17,081 nt of DNA, from assembly GCA_015231815.1 (NCBI GenBank), contig JADGAW010000026.1, positions 1-17,081 on the forward strand. The letters are read 5' to 3'. Below are positions 12,956 through 17,081 of this stretch, piece by piece. Position numbers and translations under genes: made by a program. Each line of letters begins with the position of its first letter. Positions within the stretch are counted from its first letter, which is position 1. Source of the stretch: Nitrospinota bacterium (lineage in GTDB: Bacteria > Nitrospinota_A > JADGAW01). Below the pieces are notes generated by a model. It did not search any database, had not been told where the DNA came from, and worked only from the letters and a program-made list of their open reading frames with translations.

Positions 12956-14758
12956 TTATGATTCCTTAGACATTCTTTTTCGTTCGTTTTCGTCAAGATA
13001 GATTTTTCGTAACCTCAATGATTTTGGAGTAAGCTCAACATATTCGTCTCTCCTGATGTATTCAAGAGCTTCTTCAAGACTAAACCGAATAGGAGGAGCA
13101 AGTTTTGCTTTATCATCAGCTCCGGAAGCTCTCATATTGGTAAGTTTTTTTGCTTTTGTAACGTTGCAAACAATATCAACGGGACGATTTGCTTCGCCTA
13201 TTACCTGTCCAGCATAGACTTCCTCACCTGGACCAACAAAGAAAATTCCTCTATCCTGAAGTTTGTCCATACCGTAAGTAATGGTGGTTCCAGTTTCCAT
13301 GGCAATTAATGCCCCATTTTGCTTACCCTCGATTTCTCCCTTGTATGGCTCGTAGTCCAAAAACCTGTGATTCATAATCGCCTCTCCGGCAGTTGCAGTC
13401 AAAAGGCTGTTTCTTAGACCTATAATTCCACGAGAAGGTATTTTGAAGTCAATTACTGTTCTATCTCCCTTAGGAGCCATATTGATCATCTCCCCTTTTC
13501 TTTTTGCCACCATCTCGATAGCCTTACCTGAGCAATTTTCGGGAAGATCAATAGTCAACTCCTCAATTGGTTCATGTTTCTTTCCATCAATTTCCTTATA
13601 AAGCACCTGTGGCTGACCGATTTGCAATTCGTATCCTTCTCTCCTCATTGTTTCAATAAGAATGGAAAGGTGAAGTACTCCTCGACCATAAACAATAAAT
13701 TTGTCAGCAGAATCTGTTGCCTTAAGTCTCATGGCAAGGTTTTTTTCCAATTCTTTTTCAAGTCTGTCCTTTAAGTGGCGGGATGTTACAAATTTACCCT
13801 CTTTGCCAAAAAAAGGAGAATTATTAATGGTAAAAAGCATACTCATTGTTGGTTCGTCAATTCTTACTGCTTCAAGTGCTTCTGGATTTCCGGCGCATGA
13901 GATCGTATCACCTATTTCAAAATTATCGATACCAAAGATAGCACAAATTTCCCCGGCTCCTGCTTCTTCAACACGAACTTTTCCCAGTCCCACAAAAACA
14001 TACAGCTCTTTAACCTTCCCCTTTTCAATTGAGCCACCGTGTTTAATCAGGGCAACGGTATCGCCTTCTCTCACTAAACCTCTTTGAATCCTTCCAACAG
14101 CAATTTTTCCGGTATAAGAGGAAAATTCAATGGAGGTTACCAACATTTGTAAATGCCCTTCTTCAATTTTATGGGAAGGAATATGTTCAAGTATACAATC
14201 AAGAAGTGGTGTAATATCTTCCGTCGGGTTATTGTAATCAGTTGACATCCACCCTTGTTTTGCTGAACCATAAATACAGGGGAACTCAAGCTGTTCATCA
14301 GTTGCATCAAGACTGCACATAAGGTCAAAGACTCCATCATGAACAGCATCCGGCGTACAGTTTGGTTTATCGACTTTATTAATAACAACAATGGGTTTTT
14401 TACCCATTTCAAGAGCTTTTTTCAATACAAAGCGAGTTTGTGGCATTGGCCCTTCAAAAGCATCAACAAGAAGAAGAACTCCATCAGCCATATTTAAAAC
14501 CCGTTCAACTTCACCACCAAAATCCGAGTGGCCAGGAGTGTCAATGATGTTAATTTTTGTTCCCTTGTAGTTTACTGAGACATTTTTTGACAAAATTGTT
14601 ATGCCTCTCTCTTTTTCAAGGTCATTACTATCCATAATTAATTCACCAGGAGTTTCATGCTCCTGAAAAAGATGTCCTTGCATGAGGATTTTATCCACAA
14701 GAGTGGTCTTTCCATGGTCAACATGGGCAATTATCGCTATATTTTTAATCTTATGCAT
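12956..14758 (-). CDS. Ribosome-associated GTPase TypA/BipA
   Basis: A 600-residue translational GTPase, the usual TypA length (about 605). It binds the 70S ribosome at the EF-G site and supports 50S assembly, growth at low temperature and stress responses. GTPase motifs are all present: AHVDHGKT (11-18), ERGITI (50-55), DTPGH (73-77), NKVD (127-130). These are followed by domain II, EF-G-like domains III and V, and the TypA-specific C-terminal domain ending in LRLRKIYLDENERKR. The GDRTVIDFKIPSRGIIGLR stretch near residue 420-440 is characteristic and excludes EF-G, LepA and TetM. No Shine-Dalgarno sequence is seen before 14758, but the start matches the family. It has its own TATAAT promoter and converges on the thioredoxin gene. 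Confidence 0.97.
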   Translation of the reverse strand: MHKIKNIAIIAHVDHGKTTLVDKILMQGHLFQEHETPGELIMDSNDLEKERGITILSKNVSVNYKGTKINIIDTPGHSDFGGEVERVLNMADGVLLLVDAFEGPMPQTRFVLKKALEMGKKPIVVINKVDKPNCTPDAVHDGVFDLMCSLDATDEQLEFPCIYGSAKQGWMSTDYNNPTEDITPLLDCILEHIPSHKIEEGHLQMLVTSIEFSSYTGKIAVGRIQRGLVREGDTVALIKHGGSIEKGKVKELYVFVGLGKVRVEEAGAGEICAIFGIDNFEIGDTISCAGNPEALEAVRIDEPTMSMLFTINNSPFFGKEGKFVTSRHLKDRLEKELEKNLAMRLKATDSADKFIVYGRGVLHLSILIETMRREGYELQIGQPQVLYKEIDGKKHEPIEELTIDLPENCSGKAIEMVAKRKGEMINMAPKGDRTVIDFKIPSRGIIGLRNSLLTATAGEAIMNHRFLDYEPYKGEIEGKQNGALIAMETGTTITYGMDKLQDRGIFFVGPGEEVYAGQVIGEANRPVDIVCNVTKAKKLTNMRASGADDKAKLAPPIRFSLEEALEYIRRDEYVELTPKSLRLRKIYLDENERKRMSKES

Positions 14759-14793
14759 TTTTTCGTTGGTTTTTATTGATAAAAAGGGCGAGT

Positions 14794-14821
14794 ATTATAG
14801 CTTAAAGAGGGTTATACCCAA
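14794..14821 (-). promoter_or_regulatory. Promoter of typA
   Basis: A perfect TATAAT lies on the minus strand at 14794-14799, with TTGGGT at 14816-14821 and a 16-base spacer. The predicted transcript would begin about 28 bases before the start codon. Confidence 0.6.
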
Positions 14822-14899
14822 TGAAATATCTTTCTTATTTCTTACATAACTAAATTATAGAAGAGTAATGAAAGAGTATAAAAGAGGTTTTCTGAAATA

Positions 14900-14919
14900 C
14901 CTGTAAATGCTTTTACGGG
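14900..14919 (-). terminator. Short hairpin after the family 2 glycosyltransferase (weak)
   Basis: CCTGTAAA at 14900-14907 and TTTACGGG at 14912-14919 form an 8-bp stem with one mismatched or wobble pair and a 4-base loop, 10 bases after the stop codon at 14930. On the minus strand it is followed by TATTTC rather than a T-tract, so termination would be inefficient. Confidence 0.3.
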
Positions 14920-14929
14920 AAAAATCTTC

Positions 14930-15670
14930 TTAGTGTTTTCGCAGGAGAGTTACCAAAATGGAAAGAAACATTTTGTAAATATAAAAAACAGGCTTTAGGC
15001 CTCGATGTAATGTTCCTTTGTCTTTATTTTCCGACATGAGAACTGGAGTTTCAATAACGTTAAAACCTTTTTTGCAGAGCATTATTATTACATCAGCATC
15101 AGGATAATCCACCGGATAGATGTCTTGTTTTAAGAAGGAAAAAACCTCCCGATTCATTCCGATATATCCCGAAGTGGGGTCTGTTACCTTCAAACCGGTA
15201 AAAAAGCTTACAATAAAGGCAAAAAGTTTCATTCCAACCATTCTTGCAAATGTACCCCGATAAGGATTTCCTTCCAGGTGAATATTTTCCTTCACTTCCA
15301 TAAAGCGGGAACCTATAACCACATCGCCTTCACCTGACTTTAATTTCCCAAGGATATCTTTAATAAAAAAAGGATGATGTTGTCCATCTCCGTCAATTTG
15401 AATTAAATAATCAAACCTTTTGGAGGCTGCATACTTATAAGAGGTTTGGAGGGTTGTCCCGTATCCCGATTGAAAGGGGTGAGTAATAACAGTGATTTCT
15501 TTATTTCTCAGTTTCTGACTTGTACCGTCAGTAGAGCCATCATTAATAACAAGAATTTCAGACTCAATATCCTTTGGAAGGTTCTCTTGAATTCCCTTAA
15601 GAACCTTTTCTATATTTTTCTCTTCGTTAAAAACAGGAATAACAATAAGAAAGCGTTCCTTGGTTGTCAT
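14930..15670 (-). CDS. Family 2 glycosyltransferase, DPM1/polyprenyl-phosphate type
   Basis: A 246-residue GT-A transferase. LIVIPVFNEEKNI at the start, VINDGSTDGT (41-50) for the nucleotide sugar, DGDGQH (93-98) with the metal-binding D93/D95, VVIGSRF and DPTSGYIGMNREVF are the pattern of dolichol/undecaprenyl-phosphate mannose or glucose synthases. Such enzymes charge a polyprenyl-phosphate carrier with one sugar for transfer across the membrane. There is a hydrophobic stretch near 150-160 and a hydrophobic C-terminus (FYIYKMFLSILVTLL) but no clear pair of transmembrane anchors, so it may be peripheral. It lies 106 bases after serS on the same strand, across a structured gap. Sugar and acceptor cannot be assigned. 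Confidence 0.88.
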   Translation of the reverse strand: MTTKERFLIVIPVFNEEKNIEKVLKGIQENLPKDIESEILVINDGSTDGTSQKLRNKEITVITHPFQSGYGTTLQTSYKYAASKRFDYLIQIDGDGQHHPFFIKDILGKLKSGEGDVVIGSRFMEVKENIHLEGNPYRGTFARMVGMKLFAFIVSFFTGLKVTDPTSGYIGMNREVFSFLKQDIYPVDYPDADVIIMLCKKGFNVIETPVLMSENKDKGTLHRGLKPVFYIYKMFLSILVTLLRKH

Positions 15671-15704
15671 GTATGAGAATAAAAGGGTTCAGTACTTACT
15701 TCAA

Positions 15705-15733
15705 AGTTTCAATAACTATTTTTTGTTGAAACT
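15705..15733. repeat. 8-bp inverted repeat upstream of the family 2 glycosyltransferase
   Basis: AGTTTCAA at 15705-15712 and TTGAAACT at 15726-15733 are perfect reverse complements around a 13-base A/T spacer. The repeat lies 35-63 bases before the glycosyltransferase start. It could be an operator or the second hairpin of the serS-glycosyltransferase intercistronic RNA. Confidence 0.4.
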
Positions 15734-15738
15734 GAAAT

Positions 15739-15776
15739 CAAGGGTTGGAGCATAAATGTTGAGGTTTCCAACCTTG
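15739..15776 (-). terminator. Hairpin directly after serS
   Basis: On the minus strand CAAGG-TTGGA, beginning at the base after the serS stop, pairs with TCCAACCCTTG around a 17-base loop. This gives a 10-bp stem with one bulged base (arms 15767-15776 and 15739-15749). No T-tract follows, so it is a partial terminator, attenuator or mRNA-end stabiliser rather than a standard terminator. Confidence 0.45.
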
Positions 15777-17024
15777 CTATAAATAGTTTTTTAAAGCTTC
15801 CGGGATATTAAAGGTTCCATCTTCATTTTGAAAATTTTCTAAAATTGCAGCAAACAACCTTCCTACAGCAAGTCCAGAGCCATTGAGAGTATGCACAAAT
15901 TCAATATTCTTATCTTCTTTTCGGTAACGAATATTTGCTCTTCTTGCCTGAAAGTCAATAAAGTTACTACAGGAAGAAATTTCCCGGTAACAGTTTTGGG
16001 AAGGCATCCAAACCTCAATATCGTATGTTTTAGCTGAAGAAAAACCAATATCCCCGGAACAAAGAAGTATTACCCGGTAAGCAAGTCCAAGTTTTTTCAG
16101 AGGGAGCTCAGCATTTTCCAATAATAATTCCAACTCATGAAAAGAGTTTTCGGGTTTACAGAACTTCACCAATTCAACCTTATCAAACTGATGCTGACGA
16201 ATTATGCCGCGGGTATCTTTTCCATAGGAACCTGCTTCACTTCTAAAACAGGGGGTATATGCACAATATTTAATTGTCAAATCATCTTCCTTCAGTATTT
16301 CATCCCGGTGAATGTTTGTTACCGGAACTTCCGCTGTTGGAATGAGGTAATAGTCAGTCCCCTCTAGTTGAAATAAATCTTCTTTAAACTTGGGAAGTTG
16401 ACCTGTTCCTGTTAAAGAGACATCATTGACAATAAATGGAGGGGAAATTTCTGTATATCCGTTTTCCTTTGTCTGAAGGTCAAGGAGAAAATTAATTAAG
16501 GCTCTTTCGAGTCGAGCTCCAAAACCTTTAAAGAGAGCAAAACGACTACCCGTGATTTTTGCCGCTGTTTTAAGGTCTAAAATATCATTTTTTTCCCCAA
16601 TAACCTCATGCGGTAAAGGAGAAAAGCTTAATTCCGGAGGGTTTCCTTCAACTCTTACGACGGGATTGTCGTTTTCGTCCTGACCCGTAGGAACAGAGTC
16701 ATCAAGAATATTGGGAATTCCTAAAATAATTGAACGAACTTTTTCATCAACTTCTCTGAAGAACTCTTCTTTTTCTTTTTGTTCCTCTGAAAGCCTCTTC
16801 ATTTCAGATAGTTTTTGTTGAAACAGTTCTTTGTCCTGCTTAAATTTTCCAATTTCTTTGGAAAATTTATTTTGTTCAGCCCTTTTTGTTTCTTTTTCCG
16901 ACTGCAGAACTCTTCGTTTTTCAATCAGGCTTAAAAGTTCATCTATATCCTGTTTATCATTTCTTTTAACTAAATTTTCCTTTACCTTTTCAGAGTTTTC
17001 AGCAATAAATCTTGTATCAAGCAT
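15777..17024 (-). CDS. Serine--tRNA ligase
   Basis: SerRS charges tRNA-Ser (and tRNA-Sec) with serine in the cytoplasm. The 415 residues are slightly shorter than E. coli SerS (430). Residues 1-105 are the N-terminal antiparallel coiled-coil arm that grips the tRNA long variable arm, rich in Lys/Glu. The class II catalytic core follows, with TAE at 230-232 (serine binding), motif 2 FRSEAG (260-265) with the following GKDTRGIIRQHQF, and motif 3 NGSGLAVGR (381-389). All are intact. It is the first gene of a possible unit with the family 2 glycosyltransferase downstream. Its start ATG at 17024 fits the family N-terminus (MLD..), with only a weak purine-rich stretch before it. Confidence 0.98.
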   Translation of the reverse strand: MLDTRFIAENSEKVKENLVKRNDKQDIDELLSLIEKRRVLQSEKETKRAEQNKFSKEIGKFKQDKELFQQKLSEMKRLSEEQKEKEEFFREVDEKVRSIILGIPNILDDSVPTGQDENDNPVVRVEGNPPELSFSPLPHEVIGEKNDILDLKTAAKITGSRFALFKGFGARLERALINFLLDLQTKENGYTEISPPFIVNDVSLTGTGQLPKFKEDLFQLEGTDYYLIPTAEVPVTNIHRDEILKEDDLTIKYCAYTPCFRSEAGSYGKDTRGIIRQHQFDKVELVKFCKPENSFHELELLLENAELPLKKLGLAYRVILLCSGDIGFSSAKTYDIEVWMPSQNCYREISSCSNFIDFQARRANIRYRKEDKNIEFVHTLNGSGLAVGRLFAAILENFQNEDGTFNIPEALKNYL

Positions 17025-17054
17025 GTTCTAATTCTTACGTTAATAAAGGAAAAG

Positions 17055-17060
17055 ATTATA
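17055..17060 (-). promoter_or_regulatory. Probable -10 box of serS
   Basis: TATAAT on the minus strand lies 30 bases upstream of the serS start. The -35 box would fall at the right edge of the window (from about 17078) and cannot be read completely. Confidence 0.45.
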
Positions 17061-17081
17061 CTATAGAGAGATTTACAACTA

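Noticed and set aside
12493..12969. 158-codon open frame overlapping the thioredoxin gene
   Set aside because: It is an alternate frame of the TlpA-like gene; the thioredoxin frame carries the signal peptide, WCPPC and TIPT.
13701..14087. 128-codon plus-strand open frame inside typA
   Set aside because: It is antisense to an intact, highly conserved GTPase and has no ribosome site or recognisable domain.

Overview
The window looks like the chromosome of an AT-rich Gram-negative bacterium. Evidence for this is an OmpA-type outer-membrane lipoprotein with a lipobox, a periplasmic TlpA-like thioredoxin, and very large multi-receiver signalling proteins of the kind common in delta-proteobacterial (Desulfobacterota-like) lineages. 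The lineage is an inference from gene style only; there is no rRNA or other decisive marker. Many genes have weak or no Shine-Dalgarno sequence, so the few strong ones (4716-4720, 12144-12148, 3414-3417) stand out.

Layout. Positions 1-196 are a GC-richer, unassigned edge segment (104 of the first 210 bases are G or C, against 34 of the next 90). It abuts a glycosyltransferase (GT4) gene on the minus strand that has lost its C-terminal quarter. After a 318-base gap comes a fused homocysteine methyltransferase / methylenetetrahydrofolate reductase (1376-3244, plus strand). Next, on the same strand, is a signalling cluster of three large genes: a PleD-like double-receiver diguanylate cyclase (3423-4697), a 993-residue multi-receiver protein ending in a class III nucleotide cyclase with guanylate-type base-recognition residues (4764-7745), and a 1173-residue hybrid histidine kinase (7854-11375). 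The last two are tandem paralogues. Their first ~635 residues are colinear without net insertions or deletions (1907 bases in each copy) and their output modules are completely different.

Right of this are conserved housekeeping and envelope genes: an OmpA/TSP3 lipoprotein on the minus strand with a clear terminator and promoter, a divergent TlpA-like thioredoxin on the plus strand, then typA/bipA, a DPM1-like family 2 glycosyltransferase and serS, all on the minus strand.

How it fits together. The most interesting part is 3423-11375. An active-looking diguanylate cyclase with an inhibitory I-site is followed by two proteins whose N-termini carry four 29-residue repeats resembling the GspE/MshE N-terminal domain, a fold that in MshE binds c-di-GMP. 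One of the pair ends in a predicted guanylate cyclase plus a PilZ-like tail, the other in a histidine kinase. A reasonable hypothesis is a local circuit in which c-di-GMP and phosphorelay inputs are read by one duplicated sensor cassette and sent to two outputs, cGMP synthesis and phosphotransfer. No cGMP receptor or output regulator is present in the window, so the end point is unknown.
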